Counted from the first letter of the stretch, positions 33,444 to 43,939 are shown. The stretch is DNA of 64,000 nucleotides from Flavobacteria bacterium MS024-3C (GCA_000173115.1 ABVW01000003.1:1-64000), one strand, 5' to 3'. The notes: generated by a model from the sequence alone, not told the origin. Numbers and translations are program-made.

Positions 33444-34551
33444 TGTTCAAAATCAGGTGACCAATTCAGTCAAAGCTTTGGTTCGATTTGCATTATGGTG
33501 TTATTTTAAACGCATTACATTGATTGGTTTTTCCAAAGAAAACCATGCCAAGCCTGTGATTTATTTGGGCAACCATCAAAATGCTTTGATAGATGCTTTA
33601 CTGATCGCTACAACAACAAGGAGGAAGACTACTTTTCTCACAAGATCAGATGTGTTTAAAAATCCTTTGATTGGACGTTTATTAAGGTATATAGGTATGT
33701 TACCCATATATAGATTTAGAGATGGTGTAGACACCCTTTCTAAGAATGCCCCCATTTTTAATCGTTGTGGGGAAATACTCCATGACCATGAAGCCATATT
33801 AATTTTTCCTGAGGGAAATCATGGCTTAAAAAGGAGGGTGAGACCCTTAAAAAAAGGTTTTATTAGCCTTTTAACACACCGCTGGTCTAGGGACAAGCAG
33901 CCTGTTTATTTATCTCCTATTGGTGTGAATTATAAAAATGCAGTTCGTTTTCCAGATTGTGCGACGCTCGTTTATGGCAAAGCCTTTCAAGTAAATCCCT
34001 TTGAACCTTCCCCAGATAGCATACAATCCCTTTTGAATCAGCTGCACCAACAATTGTCCGTTTTGACCACCCACATTCCTGAATCCTTGGAGGTTTATTA
34101 CGATCAAATTGAAGCTGGTATAGAGAAAGACGGCCAATTATTTTTAAATCCTATTAAAGCCAATGATTTAATAGCCCAATTCGAAAGAGCACAGCATATA
34201 GATCCATCTGGAGTTGCAGCCAATGATATATGGCTTAAAGTTAATTCTGAAAAAAGCATTTCTTTTTTTCAGAAAGCCTGTAGCGTAATTTTCAAGTTTC
34301 TTTTCGAATGTTTAAATATTGTGCCAATTTCTATATGGCGTTTGTTTTTAAAGCCAGGTATAAAGCAGCCTGAATTTTTGAGTACGGCTAGATTTGGTTT
34401 TTCATTATTGTTCTTTCCCGCTTACTTTTTACTACTATTTATTTTGATTGCAGTATTTTCCAAAAATTTAGGGATGGCTTTAGCCATCCCTATGATTCAT
34501 TTTATACTGAATATTATATTCGTAAAAAAATACGCTAACCCATTACATTAA
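33436..34551 (+). CDS. Lysophospholipid-type acyltransferase (PlsC-like)
   Basis: 371 residues from the ATG at 33436 (another ATG at 33424). The catalytic motif is NHQNALID, and LIFPEGNHG is the glycerophosphate-binding block; RYIGMLPIYRFRDG lies between. C-terminal third has membrane segments (FSLLFFPAYFLLLFILIAVF). Longer than E. coli PlsC, like a Bacteroidota family with a C-terminal membrane extension. Overlaps the symporter by 8 bases and the convergent M14 gene by 9 bases at its 3' end. Confidence 0.85.
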   Translation: MNSVQNQVTNSVKALVRFALWCYFKRITLIGFSKENHAKPVIYLGNHQNALIDALLIATTTRRKTTFLTRSDVFKNPLIGRLLRYIGMLPIYRFRDGVDTLSKNAPIFNRCGEILHDHEAILIFPEGNHGLKRRVRPLKKGFISLLTHRWSRDKQPVYLSPIGVNYKNAVRFPDCATLVYGKAFQVNPFEPSPDSIQSLLNQLHQQLSVLTTHIPESLEVYYDQIEAGIEKDGQLFLNPIKANDLIAQFERAQHIDPSGVAANDIWLKVNSEKSISFFQKACSVIFKFLFECLNIVPISIWRLFLKPGIKQPEFLSTARFGFSLLFFPAYFLLLFILIAVFSKNLGMALAIPMIHFILNIIFVKKYANPLH

Positions 34552-37065
34552 AGGGCTGAAGAATATTGCATTGGCTAGGAACTTATTTGTTCCGTACCAA
34601 AAGGCTCTAAAATTAGTATTGTCCGTAAATAAGATCACATTTCCTCTACCGAGACCAGATACTTTAAAGGGTACCGTATTAGGAATTAAGGTGGCATTTA
34701 CTTTAGAGTGGTATCCGCTTAAAAGCGGTGAAGAAGTGTATTGAATAGGGTTGTTGAAACTTTGCTTGTCTGCTTCTATATAAACATTTGTTTTTCTAAA
34801 CATGGCTACATAAGCATTGTGATACCCGTAGTTGATTGGGTGACTCAGATCTAACTTGGCTTCGAAAATAGCGCCGCCAGTTTCTTGTGCGCCATAGAAA
34901 TTCTCCCTGTCTTCATAAGATATTCCTTTAGCCTCCAAAGGAGTACTCTTAAATGTTAGGTCCATAAATTCATTTTTAGAGATCCATTTGGCGGAATTTT
35001 TGTACGCAATTAGGGTGCCTCCATCTTTAACCCATTCTTTAATTTTATCTGAAGCAGAAGAATTTAATGCACTTCCGTACATGTTTGGAACAATCAGGGT
35101 GGTGTATCTAGATAGGTCTACCCTGTTAAAGTATTCAATATCTATTTTGGTGAGTTTCATGTCGTATCTCTGGTCAAATAGGTGCCAGATTTCTCCTGCG
35201 TCATAAGAAGCAGTGCCATTACCAACAACAATGGCTACGGAGGCCTTTTGAAGTGCCTCAAAATTATTACTTCCCAGATCTATTCCATTGCTTAAACCAG
35301 TGCCTACCCCTTTTATTCTAATATGAGCGTCTGCAGCAATTTCTGACAAGAATTTGTGTATTTCATTGGCAGATAAAGATTGATTGGCTACTGGAATCAT
35401 GATAGTACCGTAATCGTATTTTATGCCCTCTAATTCAAATGCTCTTTTGGCTACTTTGGCCCTAAGTCCTTTGTTTAATATTTTGTTTAAGGCTTTTGGT
35501 GTGTAATATTCATGCCATTCGAAGAGGTATGCATACTGAGATGAGTCGCTAATAGTTCCCTCTGAAACCGGAATTTCGTTTACCTCAGACCCTGCTTCAT
35601 TTAGGTTGTTTGTAGTAGTGTAAGCAACATTGAAAGCGAGTGGAAATGTCCATGCAGAAATATCGTAAAACAAACTGTCTGAAAAAGTAGTTCTTTTTTC
35701 AAACATGGCTTGTATTAAAGTGTTGTTCTGTTGGTTTAATGGGACTACATAACCATATCCCTTTTTGAATTTTTTTCCATTGATAACAGCATCTCTTTTG
35801 AGCTCATGAAATTTAATTTCTTGCCTGTGAAGAATTTCAGCTAAGTGGTTTGTTTTAGCAGCATCCTTAGTGTCACCAAATACAATGGCTTTTTGCTTTT
35901 CTTTAGCAGCCAATGTCCTTGTATTTGAAAAGAAGTCTCTCTGGTAGTTTAATATTTTTTCCCTCATTCCCTGAGCTGCAGCTACAGTAGACAAGGCAGT
36001 CGTGAATTGATTTCTAATGGTGAACGGAAAGGTGATTATGCCATTTTCACTTTCTTGTATATGCCCTCTAGAACTACCTTGTTCAAAAAGGATTCCAATA
36101 CTGCCATTAATATCTGGGAAAGTAGAGCCCTTTCCGTAATAATAGTCGTCGTAGTTTTCTTCAGAATAATACAAAGAACCAATTTTATCTAGTGCTTTGG
36201 CGTGGTAAGCGCCTATTTCTGCGGTAAGTTCTTGGTTAATCGCAGGGGTTAATGGGTGTACTCTTGTGGGTTCTCCTGGTTGGAAGAAAAAAGTGGAATT
36301 GGTTCCCATCTCGTGGTGATCGGTAAGTATGTTTGGTTTCCATGCGTGAAAACTTTTTATTCTTGCCCTACTTTCTGGTAATTGAACTGGAAGCCAATCT
36401 CTATTCATGTCAAACCAATAATGATTGGTCCTTCCTCCTGGCCATACCTCATGATACTCCCTTTCATTTGGATCTGGATTGAGTAAATGACTTCTATTGG
36501 TGTTGGCCCAATAGGCAAATCTTTGCAGTCCGTCAGGATTAAATGAAGGGTCCATTAAAATGACCGTGTTGTTTAATATTGCGTCTATTTCTGGCCCCTG
36601 AGCTGCAGCCAAATAATAGGCGTATGCAAGCCCTGCGTTTGCACCACTGGGTTCATTTCCATGAATTGAAAAGCCCTGATACACTACTATGGGCATATTT
36701 TCAGTAGCTAAATTTTGTCCTTCTGAAGTGGTTAAAGCCAAGTGTTGCGCTCTAATTGACTCAATATTAGTATGATTTTTGGGACTGGTTACTGTGAGAA
36801 GTAATAATGGCCTACCTTCAAATGTAGTGCCCCTATTCTCCATATTTATTCGATCAGAAGAAGCTGCCAAGGCCGTCATGTACTGCACTAATTTGTCGTG
36901 TGTAACATGCCATTCTCCCACTTCATGTCCTATTACCTCTTTTGGTGTGGGTATTTCTGGGTTGTAGGATATGTTGTCTGGAAGGTAATAGCCTAAGTCA
37001 ACGGCTTGTTGCGCAAAAATGCTAAACGGTAAAAAGAGCATAAAGCCCAATAGAAATTTCTTCAT
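34543..37065 (-). CDS. Secreted M14 zinc carboxypeptidase
   Basis: 840 residues. Signal peptide MKKFLLGFMLFLPFSIFAQ. M14 catalytic domain about 45-370: zinc ligands in SIHGNEPSGA (HxxE) and TDHHEMG, plus NPDGLQRF and MNRDW. The rest (about 390-840) resembles the glutamine-amidotransferase-like C-terminal part of this family (VAIVVGNG, TTLIVPNMYG). No T9SS tail seen. Likely periplasmic or surface peptide degradation. Confidence 0.88.
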   Translation of the reverse strand: MKKFLLGFMLFLPFSIFAQQAVDLGYYLPDNISYNPEIPTPKEVIGHEVGEWHVTHDKLVQYMTALAASSDRINMENRGTTFEGRPLLLLTVTSPKNHTNIESIRAQHLALTTSEGQNLATENMPIVVYQGFSIHGNEPSGANAGLAYAYYLAAAQGPEIDAILNNTVILMDPSFNPDGLQRFAYWANTNRSHLLNPDPNEREYHEVWPGGRTNHYWFDMNRDWLPVQLPESRARIKSFHAWKPNILTDHHEMGTNSTFFFQPGEPTRVHPLTPAINQELTAEIGAYHAKALDKIGSLYYSEENYDDYYYGKGSTFPDINGSIGILFEQGSSRGHIQESENGIITFPFTIRNQFTTALSTVAAAQGMREKILNYQRDFFSNTRTLAAKEKQKAIVFGDTKDAAKTNHLAEILHRQEIKFHELKRDAVINGKKFKKGYGYVVPLNQQNNTLIQAMFEKRTTFSDSLFYDISAWTFPLAFNVAYTTTNNLNEAGSEVNEIPVSEGTISDSSQYAYLFEWHEYYTPKALNKILNKGLRAKVAKRAFELEGIKYDYGTIMIPVANQSLSANEIHKFLSEIAADAHIRIKGVGTGLSNGIDLGSNNFEALQKASVAIVVGNGTASYDAGEIWHLFDQRYDMKLTKIDIEYFNRVDLSRYTTLIVPNMYGSALNSSASDKIKEWVKDGGTLIAYKNSAKWISKNEFMDLTFKSTPLEAKGISYEDRENFYGAQETGGAIFEAKLDLSHPINYGYHNAYVAMFRKTNVYIEADKQSFNNPIQYTSSPLLSGYHSKVNATLIPNTVPFKVSGLGRGNVILFTDNTNFRAFWYGTNKFLANAIFFSPLM

Positions 37066-37105
37066 GGAATTGGTTTTGAAGGGTTACTTAAGGTATAAAA
37101 ATAAG

Positions 37106-37131
37106 AAAAGGGCCTCTATTGAGGCCCTTTT
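37106..37131. terminator. Terminator after the PUR-family gene
   Basis: AAAAGGGCCTC (37106-37116) and GAGGCCCTTTT (37121-37131) around TATT. Confidence 0.88.
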
Positions 37132-37155
37132 ACATACTTAAATTTTCGTTGAAAA

Positions 37156-37554
37156 TTAAATATCATCAAAATCTACTTCTGTAAAAGAAGAAGTAGGGGT
37201 GTCTTCAATAGACTTTTCTTCAGTATCTTCTGAAGCAATGTCTTCAAATGATTCTTTTTTGAAATCTGATTGGTGTCTTTCAGAGATAACCTCCGAACCT
37301 TTGTTGTCTATGATGAAATCCATCATTTCGTCCATGATTTCTTTAAATGCAGTGAAGTCTTCTTTGTACAAATAAATCTTGTGCTTCTTGTAATGGAAAG
37401 ATCCGTCGTCGTGCGTAAATTTCTTACTCTCTGTAATAGTTAAATAGTAATCTCCGGCTTTAGTGCCTCTTACATCAAAAAAATAAGTTCTCCTTCCAGC
37501 TCTTAAAACCTTTGAGTGTATCTCTTCTTGTTCCATGGATTCTTTTGCGTACAT
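37156..37554 (-). CDS. PUR-alpha-like / DUF3276 nucleic-acid-binding protein
   Basis: 132 residues. The PUR domain occupies about 8-90 (KVLRAGRRTYFFDVRGTKAG, YYLTITESKKF, DGSFHYKKHKIYLYKEDF). An acidic, Ser/Thr-rich tail follows. Family members from Borrelia and Bacteroidota bind DNA/RNA as homodimers. An ATG at residue 7 (MEQEEIHSK) is an alternative start. Confidence 0.88.
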   Translation of the reverse strand: MYAKESMEQEEIHSKVLRAGRRTYFFDVRGTKAGDYYLTITESKKFTHDDGSFHYKKHKIYLYKEDFTAFKEIMDEMMDFIIDNKGSEVISERHQSDFKKESFEDIASEDTEEKSIEDTPTSSFTEVDFDDI

Positions 37555-37606
37555 CTGTTCTGTTTTTGCAAGTGCATTGTTCCCATCAAAATTGGAAAAA
37601 AAATGT

Positions 37607-39382
37607 TTATGTTACAACATTTTTCGGGTTTTCTTTATGGGTAGATTGTCCTTCGTAAAGTGCTTTATAATAGCCGTTTATGTCAATTAATTCTGAATGC
37701 GTACCCTCTTGAATTTTTTTACCATCCTCTAAAACGATTATTTTGTCTGCATTTTTAGCTGCGGAAACCCGGTGACTTACAATGATCGTTGTTTTGTGGG
37801 TAGACGCTTTTTTAAGCGCATTTAATATGGCTTCCTCAGTTTCTGTATCTACAGCAGAAAGACAGTCGTCAAAAAGATATATTTCTGGGTTTTTTATGAG
37901 TGCTCTAGCAATAGAAACCCTTTGCTTCTGACCACCACTTAAGGTAATGCCTCTTTCTCCTAGAATGGTTTCGTAGCCTTTAGAGAATGTTATAATATTG
38001 TTGTGTACTACGGCTTGTTTGGCTGCAGTTTCAATATCTGATTGGGAGGCTTGCTCTTTGCCAAAAGCAATATTCTTAGCGATGGTATCTGAAAAAAGAA
38101 AAGCGTCTTGAGGGACTGCGCCTATTGCATTTCTGAGTGAAGAAAGGGGGGCTTTTTTAATGGATACACCGTCTATGGTGAGTGTTCCACTATCTATGTC
38201 ATACATCCTACTGATTAATTCTAGGACAGTAGATTTACCTGAACCAGTTTTTCCTAAGATGGCTAGGGTTTGGCCTTGTTTCACTTCAAAAGACAAATCT
38301 TGGATGGCTTTAATCCCAGTGTCTGGATAGGTAAAGCAAACACGATCAAATACTATATTACCCTTTATATCTAGGGGTCCTTCTGACTCATCTACTATGG
38401 CTGGTTCAGTTTTTAGAAATTCATTGATTCTAGTCTGTGAGGCCTCTGCTTGTTGTATAATAGAGGTAAGCCAGCCAACAATAGCTACGGGCCAAGTAAG
38501 CATATTGACATAGATAATAAATTCAAGGATCAATCCAATAGAGCTTATTTCACCACTGATGTACTGTTTACCACCTATATATATGACAAATAAATTACTC
38601 ACCCCAATCATTAAGATCATTAGGGGAAAGAACCAAGCATTAACTCTAGCAAGGTCCAAGCTTTTTTGTCTTCCTGTATTGGCTAAAACAACCAATTCAT
38701 TGTTTGTGCGCTCCTCTAAGCCGTAGGCTTTAATCACCGATATTCCTGAAAAACGTTCTTGAGTAAATGTAGATAAAGAAGAAAGGAAGGTTTGGACCGC
38801 CGTACTTTTTTTGTGAATGATTTTACTGATTTTATAAATGAGCACAGATAAAAAGGGCAGCGGAAGTAGGGTGTAAGCGGCTAAAGTAGGTGCTTTAATA
38901 AACATAAGTGGAATAACACAGCCAAACAGCGTCAAGGTTTGAATACCATACATAATTGCAGGGCCTGCATACATTCGGACTTGGCCAACATCTTCACTGA
39001 TTCTATTCATAAGATCTCCAGTACGGTTGTTCTTGTAAAAGGCTAAATGTAATTTTTGATAGTGGTCAAATATTTCATTTTTGAGATCTCGTTCTATATA
39101 TCTAGAGATGTTTATTATTGTTTGACGCATTAAAAACGTAAAAAAACCTGAGAGTAGTGCGGCACCAATAATGATGAGAATATATTCGAGTAAAATCCCT
39201 TTCACTAGACTCACATCTGCATTGGTCTCTGATAGATATTGCTCCACTGCTTGAACAGATTTATTTATGAAAGGAGGCATTACAAGAGAAAAAACCCTTG
39301 CTACAATAGTGATTAAAATACCTAAAAGGAGTTTTAATCTATATTTTCTAAAGTATTTATTGAGGTGACGCAGTTCCTTCAT
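37607..39382 (-). CDS. ABC exporter, fused permease and ATPase
   Basis: 591 residues: six membrane segments in 1-310, then ATPase with Walker A GKTGSGKST, Q loop VPQDAFLF, signature LSGGQKQR, Walker B IYLFDDCLSAVD and H loop VSHR. Homodimeric ABCB-type exporter; substrate (drug, lipid or peptide) cannot be told. After the catalytic Asp of Walker B the usual Glu is replaced by Asp-Cys (DDC), as in some exporters with a degenerate site. Confidence 0.9.
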   Translation of the reverse strand: MKELRHLNKYFRKYRLKLLLGILITIVARVFSLVMPPFINKSVQAVEQYLSETNADVSLVKGILLEYILIIIGAALLSGFFTFLMRQTIINISRYIERDLKNEIFDHYQKLHLAFYKNNRTGDLMNRISEDVGQVRMYAGPAIMYGIQTLTLFGCVIPLMFIKAPTLAAYTLLPLPFLSVLIYKISKIIHKKSTAVQTFLSSLSTFTQERFSGISVIKAYGLEERTNNELVVLANTGRQKSLDLARVNAWFFPLMILMIGVSNLFVIYIGGKQYISGEISSIGLILEFIIYVNMLTWPVAIVGWLTSIIQQAEASQTRINEFLKTEPAIVDESEGPLDIKGNIVFDRVCFTYPDTGIKAIQDLSFEVKQGQTLAILGKTGSGKSTVLELISRMYDIDSGTLTIDGVSIKKAPLSSLRNAIGAVPQDAFLFSDTIAKNIAFGKEQASQSDIETAAKQAVVHNNIITFSKGYETILGERGITLSGGQKQRVSIARALIKNPEIYLFDDCLSAVDTETEEAILNALKKASTHKTTIIVSHRVSAAKNADKIIVLEDGKKIQEGTHSELIDINGYYKALYEGQSTHKENPKNVVT

Positions 39383-39478
39383 GCCTGAGTATTAGGGCTT
39401 CAATTTAAGCCGAACAAATATAAGGTTTATGAAATTTATAAAGCAGAGAATTAAGCGAATAATATTATCCAATAAGGG

Positions 39479-39508
39479 TTTGCTATCTATAAATAAGTAG
39501 TATTTTTG
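39479..39508 (+). promoter_or_regulatory. Promoter of nusB operon
   Basis: TTTG (39479-39482), an 18-base spacer and TATTTTTG (39501-39508), 36 bases before the nusB ATG. Confidence 0.6.
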
Positions 39509-39543
39509 CCTCCGAGTTTTATCCATTAAAAAAGTTCTTTATC

Positions 39544-40491
39544 ATGCTTACAAGGAGGCACATTCGAGTAAAAGTAATGCAAGGTTTGTACGCTATGACA
39601 CAAACCACAGAAGACACCTTAGATAAGGAAAAGAAATTCCTAAGCCTTAGTATGGAAAAGATGGGAAGCCTCTATTTACTTCATTTGAGTCTATTTATTG
39701 AGCTTCAAGCTAGGGCTGCAGATCATTTGATTTTATCTTCTAAAAAATACATTTCTTCCTCAGCAGATTTAGACCCTTCTAAAGCAAAGTTCTCAAATAA
39801 CTTGGTGTTGGCTCAGATCAAAAACAATGAAGCGATCAATAGCGCTATTGCTGCTAGAAAACTCAATACTTGGTATTTACACGAAGAATATGTCAAAATT
39901 ATCTTCAAGGAAATTGTGGAGAGCGCTGCTTACAGCGAGTACCTAAAAAATTCAGAAAATACTTATGAAGAAGATCTGGCCTTTGTGATTAAGATCTTTA
40001 AAGAAATTATAGCGCCCAATGACAAAGTGTATGATTTTTTAGAAGACCATACCATCACTTGGGCAGACGACATGCCCATTGTGAATACTTTTTTGCTAAA
40101 GCAGTTAAAAAAATTAACGCCAAAAGTAATTGGATCAGATTTTATTAAGGACCTAGCTATTTTAGAAGACGACGCTGAATTTGCTCAAAATCTATTGGTT
40201 AAAACAGCACTTAAAGAAAGTATTTTAGCCAAAGAGACAGCAGACAAAACCCCTAAATGGGATAAGGATAGAATTGCAGACATAGATGGTATTTTATTAA
40301 AAATGTCTATTTGCGAATTACTTTTCTTTCCTTCTATTCCAGTAAGGGTTACCATTAATGAGTACCTAGAGATTGCCAAAGAATACTCTACACCCAAGAG
40401 CAGTATTTTTATTAATGGGATATTAGATTCCTTATCAAAAGAGTACAAAGACCAAGGAAGGCTTGAGAAAGTTGGACGTGGTTTGTTGTAA
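39544..40491 (+). CDS. nusB: Transcription antitermination factor NusB
   Basis: 315 residues, about twice the E. coli length. N-terminal MLTRRHIRVKVMQGLYAM and the C-terminal NusB core (DGILLKMSICELLFF, PVRVTINEYLEIAKEY, SSIFINGILDSL) frame a long helical insert, as usual in Bacteroidota. Part of the rRNA antitermination complex. First gene of a plus-strand run to yajC. Confidence 0.92.
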   Translation: MLTRRHIRVKVMQGLYAMTQTTEDTLDKEKKFLSLSMEKMGSLYLLHLSLFIELQARAADHLILSSKKYISSSADLDPSKAKFSNNLVLAQIKNNEAINSAIAARKLNTWYLHEEYVKIIFKEIVESAAYSEYLKNSENTYEEDLAFVIKIFKEIIAPNDKVYDFLEDHTITWADDMPIVNTFLLKQLKKLTPKVIGSDFIKDLAILEDDAEFAQNLLVKTALKESILAKETADKTPKWDKDRIADIDGILLKMSICELLFFPSIPVRVTINEYLEIAKEYSTPKSSIFINGILDSLSKEYKDQGRLEKVGRGLL

Positions 40492-40535
40492 ATAATTTTT
40501 ATATTCGTATTTCATAATTTTAAAACATCCAGATC

Positions 40536-41006
40536 ATGAAAAAAATTAGCTTAATCGCACTTGTATCTATTTCACTAATCACTTTCTCATGTAAAGAGAA
40601 AGCGACTGAGAAAATTGAAAATGCCAATGTAGAGGCTGCAGCAGTAAGAGACGCTTCTGCCAATAAAATGGCGGTAATGTCTTTTGACAAAACCTTCCAT
40701 GACTTTGGACAAATCACACAGGGAACCCCCCAACAAACGGTATTTACTTTTACCAATACTGGAGACGCTCCATTAATTATTACAGACGCTACTTCTAGCT
40801 GTGGATGTACTATTCCAGATTACCCAAAAAACACCCCAATTTCACCCGGACAGCAAGGGCAAATGGTAGTGAATTTTAATGGTTCAGGACAAAACCAAGT
40901 CACTAAAACAATTAATGTACAGGCCAACACAGCCAACGGTAGTGAGTTATTAAAAATTCAAGCCTTTGTTTTAGCGCCAAACGCTGCATCTGTTCCGTCT
41001 TATTAA
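40536..41006 (+). CDS. DUF1573 lipoprotein
   Basis: 156 residues. Lipoprotein signal with TFSCKE (Cys19). One DUF1573 Ig-like domain: TFHDFGQI, then FTFTNTGDAPLII, TSSCGCTIP and PISPGQQGQMVVNF. The Cys-Gly-Cys is conserved but its role is unknown. Probably anchored facing the periplasm. Sits between nusB and yajC, an arrangement I recall as common in flavobacteria. Confidence 0.9.
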   Translation: MKKISLIALVSISLITFSCKEKATEKIENANVEAAAVRDASANKMAVMSFDKTFHDFGQITQGTPQQTVFTFTNTGDAPLIITDATSSCGCTIPDYPKNTPISPGQQGQMVVNFNGSGQNQVTKTINVQANTANGSELLKIQAFVLAPNAASVPSY

Positions 41007-41031
41007 TCAATACTAATATTTTTACTATTCT

Positions 41032-41316
41032 ATGGAAGCATTAAATCAATTTTTACCTTTAGCCTTAATTGTCGTAGTGGGTTATTTTTTTATGATCCGA
41101 CCACAAATGAAGCGTCAAAAGGATGAAAAGAAATTTTCAGCTGCTTTAGCTAAAGGAGACAGAGTAATTACCAAAAGTGGTATGCACGGAAAAGTGGTAG
41201 AGTTAAATGAAAAAGATGCCAGCTGTGTGATTGAAACTATGGCAGGTAAGATTAAATTTGATCTTTCTGCTATTTCAATGGAGCTCTCAAAAAGACTTCA
41301 AGAACCAGCAAAATAA
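41032..41316 (+). CDS. yajC: Preprotein translocase subunit YajC
   Basis: 94 residues: one membrane helix (FLPLALIVVVGYFFMIRPQMKRQKDEKK) and a KOW-like domain (GDRVITKSGMHGKVVELNE). Works with SecDF at the Sec translocon. Three bases before pyrD. Confidence 0.93.
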   Translation: MEALNQFLPLALIVVVGYFFMIRPQMKRQKDEKKFSAALAKGDRVITKSGMHGKVVELNEKDASCVIETMAGKIKFDLSAISMELSKRLQEPAK

Positions 41317-41319
41317 AAT

Positions 41320-42357
41320 ATGTACAAGATTTTCATTAGACCGCTTCTGTTTCTTTTCGATCCAGAAGCGGTCCATTATTTTAGTTTCTCTGTAATTAAA
41401 TACTTATCTAAATTAGGTTTTGGTTCAATCACTAGACGTATATACACGCTAGAAGATCCAGCCCTAGAAAGAGAAGTTTTTGGTTTGAAATTTAAAAATC
41501 CGGTGGGTTTAGCAGCTGGTTTTGACAAAAATGCCTTACTCTACAATGAGCTCTCAGACTTTGGGTTTGGGTTTATTGAAATAGGGACACTGACACCAAA
41601 GCCACAAGATGGAAATCCTAAAAAAAGACTCTTTAGACTAAAAAAAGACCAGGCCATTATTAATAGAATGGGTTTTAATAACGCTGGTGTAGCCATTGCT
41701 GTAAAAGCGCTAAAGAAGCAGCACAAGGTTTTAATAGGGGGTAATATTGGTAAAAATAAAGTCACCCCAAACGATCAAGCCACTGAAGATTACATTATTT
41801 GCACACAGGCCCTTTGGCCTCATGTAGATTATTTTGTGGTAAACGTAAGTTCCCCAAACACACCAGGACTTAGAGAATTACAAGAAAAAGAACCTTTAAC
41901 AGCCCTTTTAAAAGCACTTAAAGTAGAGAACGCACTTCTCGCCAATAAGTACGCTCAAAAACCAAAACCATTTTTGTTAAAGATTGCTCCAGACCTTACA
42001 GAGGACCAATTGTTAGATATTATAGCTATCATTCATGAGACTCAAATAGATGGGGTAATAGCCACCAACACCACAATTGGCAGGGAAGGTTTGGTTTCTG
42101 AGAAATCACTACTAAAGGAAGCGGGAGGATTAAGCGGTGCTCCTCTTAGAAAGCGCAGTACTGAAGTAATCCGTTTCCTTTCTCAAAAGAGTGGCAATGC
42201 ATTTCCAATTATTGGGGTAGGAGGTATCCATTCTCCAGAAGACGCATTAGAAAAACTAGAAGCAGGCGCAACACTAGTTCAGCTTTGGACTGGTTTTGTG
42301 TATGAAGGACCTGCCCTTGTGAAGCAAATAAATAAAGCTATATTAGCCAAGCGCTAA
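41320..42357 (+). CDS. pyrD: Dihydroorotate dehydrogenase (quinone, class 2)
   Basis: 345 residues. The N-terminal membrane-associating helix of class 2 ([16 protein letters not shown]) is present, then [50 protein letters not shown] with the catalytic Ser, TNTTIGR and the FMN-phosphate site [11 protein letters not shown]. Oxidises dihydroorotate using quinone. Together with pyrF at 13368 this covers two steps of UMP synthesis in the window. Confidence 0.95.
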   Translation: MYKIFIRPLLFLFDPEAVHYFSFSVIKYLSKLGFGSITRRIYTLEDPALEREVFGLKFKNPVGLAAGFDKNALLYNELSDFGFGFIEIGTLTPKPQDGNPKKRLFRLKKDQAIINRMGFNNAGVAIAVKALKKQHKVLIGGNIGKNKVTPNDQATEDYIICTQALWPHVDYFVVNVSSPNTPGLRELQEKEPLTALLKALKVENALLANKYAQKPKPFLLKIAPDLTEDQLLDIIAIIHETQIDGVIATNTTIGREGLVSEKSLLKEAGGLSGAPLRKRSTEVIRFLSQKSGNAFPIIGVGGIHSPEDALEKLEAGATLVQLWTGFVYEGPALVKQINKAILAKR

Positions 42358-42366
42358 GCATTTATT

Positions 42367-42993
42367 TTGATCGAATTTCAAGTACTTATTTCTTTTTCAG
42401 TTGCGGTATTTTTCTTGGCAATATCACCAGGACCAGATAATATTTTTGTCGCATTTCAGAGCCTAAGATTTGGTTTTAAGAGCGGCTTATTTGTTATTAT
42501 GGGTCTGATGAGCGGTTGCCTTGTTCACACTATTTTAGGGGCATTTGGTGCCGCTGTTTTTTTAGCCCGTTTTCCTTTCTTGCTCATTGTGATTAAAATA
42601 TTAGGGGCAGTATATTTACTGTACTTAGCGTATAGTCTTTACAAGCAAGGCGCGCCAAAAACACTTTCAGCCATTGAAGTGGTTTATAAAAAATCTACTG
42701 ATTTATACAAGCAAGGTTTTGTGATGAGTGTATTAAATCCAAAAGTGGGTTTATTTTTCATTGCTTTTTTTCCAGGTTTTCTATTTATACCATCGGCTCC
42801 TTTTTGGATTCAATTTTTGGCATTAGGTGGGGTGTTTATAATGATCTCAACTTTTGTGTTTTCATCTATAGCACTGGGTTCATCTATTTTATTAAATACC
42901 GCTACTAAATCACAAGCTACTTTTTTTAAAGTGCTTCATTGGTTACAAATAATCTTATTCTTAGGGATCGCAATTTTTCTTTTTCTACCTTAA
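42367..42993 (+). CDS. LysE/RhtB family amino-acid exporter
   Basis: 208 residues from a TTG at 42367, nine bases after pyrD. Motifs: SPGPDNIFVAFQSLRFGFKSGL near the N terminus and LNPKVGLFFIAFFPGF in the middle; about six membrane segments. Exports amino acids or similar solutes; substrate unknown. Confidence 0.87.
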   Translation: MIEFQVLISFSVAVFFLAISPGPDNIFVAFQSLRFGFKSGLFVIMGLMSGCLVHTILGAFGAAVFLARFPFLLIVIKILGAVYLLYLAYSLYKQGAPKTLSAIEVVYKKSTDLYKQGFVMSVLNPKVGLFFIAFFPGFLFIPSAPFWIQFLALGGVFIMISTFVFSSIALGSSILLNTATKSQATFFKVLHWLQIILFLGIAIFLFLP

Positions 42994-43025
42994 TTTAATT
43001 GTAACTTTAGCCTATAAATAGTCGC

Positions 43026-43892
43026 ATGATAAAAGGAGTTAAAATTATTGAATGCCCTAGAGATGCCATGCAAGGGATCAAGACTTTTATTCCGACCAAT
43101 CAGAAAATTATTTATTTACAGTCTCTATTAAATTGTGGTTTTGACACTCTAGATTTTGGCAGTTTTGTGTCTCCTAAAGCCATTCCTCAAATGTCAGATA
43201 CTTCCGCAGTTTTATCTGGCTTAGACTTAAACAACACCGCTACTAAGTTACTGTCCATTGTGGCTAATTTACGTGGGGCAGAAGCGGCTTGTTCTCATGA
43301 TGAAATCTCATATTTGGGTTTTCCATTTTCAATTTCTGAGAATTTTCAAATGAGAAATACACATACAACAATCACCGAGGCTATTACGGTTTTGCAATCT
43401 ATTTTAGATTTAGCCCGTAAAAAAGACAAAAAAGTCGTGGTCTATCTTTCTATGGGTTTTGGAAATCCCTACGGAGACCCTTGGAGTACAGAAATAGTGG
43501 CCAATTGGGTGTCTAAACTTTCGGCTATGGGGGTGGAAATTCTCTCCCTCTCAGATACAGTTGGTAGTGCCCAACCACAAGATATTTCTGCGCTTTACCG
43601 TCATTTAATCCCCGCCTATCCATCTATTGAATTTGGGGCTCATTTTCATACCAAAGCTGCGGAATGGTATGAAAAAGTTCATGCAGCCTTTGGGTCGGGT
43701 TGTCTTCGTTTTGACGGAGCTATTCAAGGTTTTGGTGGCTGCCCAATGGCAGCCGATGCCTTAACTGGAAACATGCCAACAGAAAAGCTACTTTCTTACT
43801 TTACCAGTAAAAAAGTAGCCCATGGTGTAAAATGGATGGCCTTTGAAGCGGCGCACAATAAAGCCACCGCTTTATTCAATGTATACCATTGA
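43026..43892 (+). CDS. Hydroxymethylglutaryl-CoA lyase
   Basis: 288 residues, DRE-TIM metallolyase family. Catalytic start IIECPRDAMQGI, then FGSFVSPKAIPQM, the SMGFGNPYGDPW segment, metal-binding FGAHFHTK and the Cys-containing GFGGCPMAADALTGNMPTE. Splits HMG-CoA into acetoacetate and acetyl-CoA at the end of leucine degradation. The RDAMQ form instead of RDGLQ is usual for Bacteroidota members. Confidence 0.88.
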   Translation: MIKGVKIIECPRDAMQGIKTFIPTNQKIIYLQSLLNCGFDTLDFGSFVSPKAIPQMSDTSAVLSGLDLNNTATKLLSIVANLRGAEAACSHDEISYLGFPFSISENFQMRNTHTTITEAITVLQSILDLARKKDKKVVVYLSMGFGNPYGDPWSTEIVANWVSKLSAMGVEILSLSDTVGSAQPQDISALYRHLIPAYPSIEFGAHFHTKAAEWYEKVHAAFGSGCLRFDGAIQGFGGCPMAADALTGNMPTEKLLSYFTSKKVAHGVKWMAFEAAHNKATALFNVYH

Positions 43893-43939
43893 ATTTAACA
43901 CCATCTGTTTCCTGTTAACAAGTTTTGCTTCTGTTATTT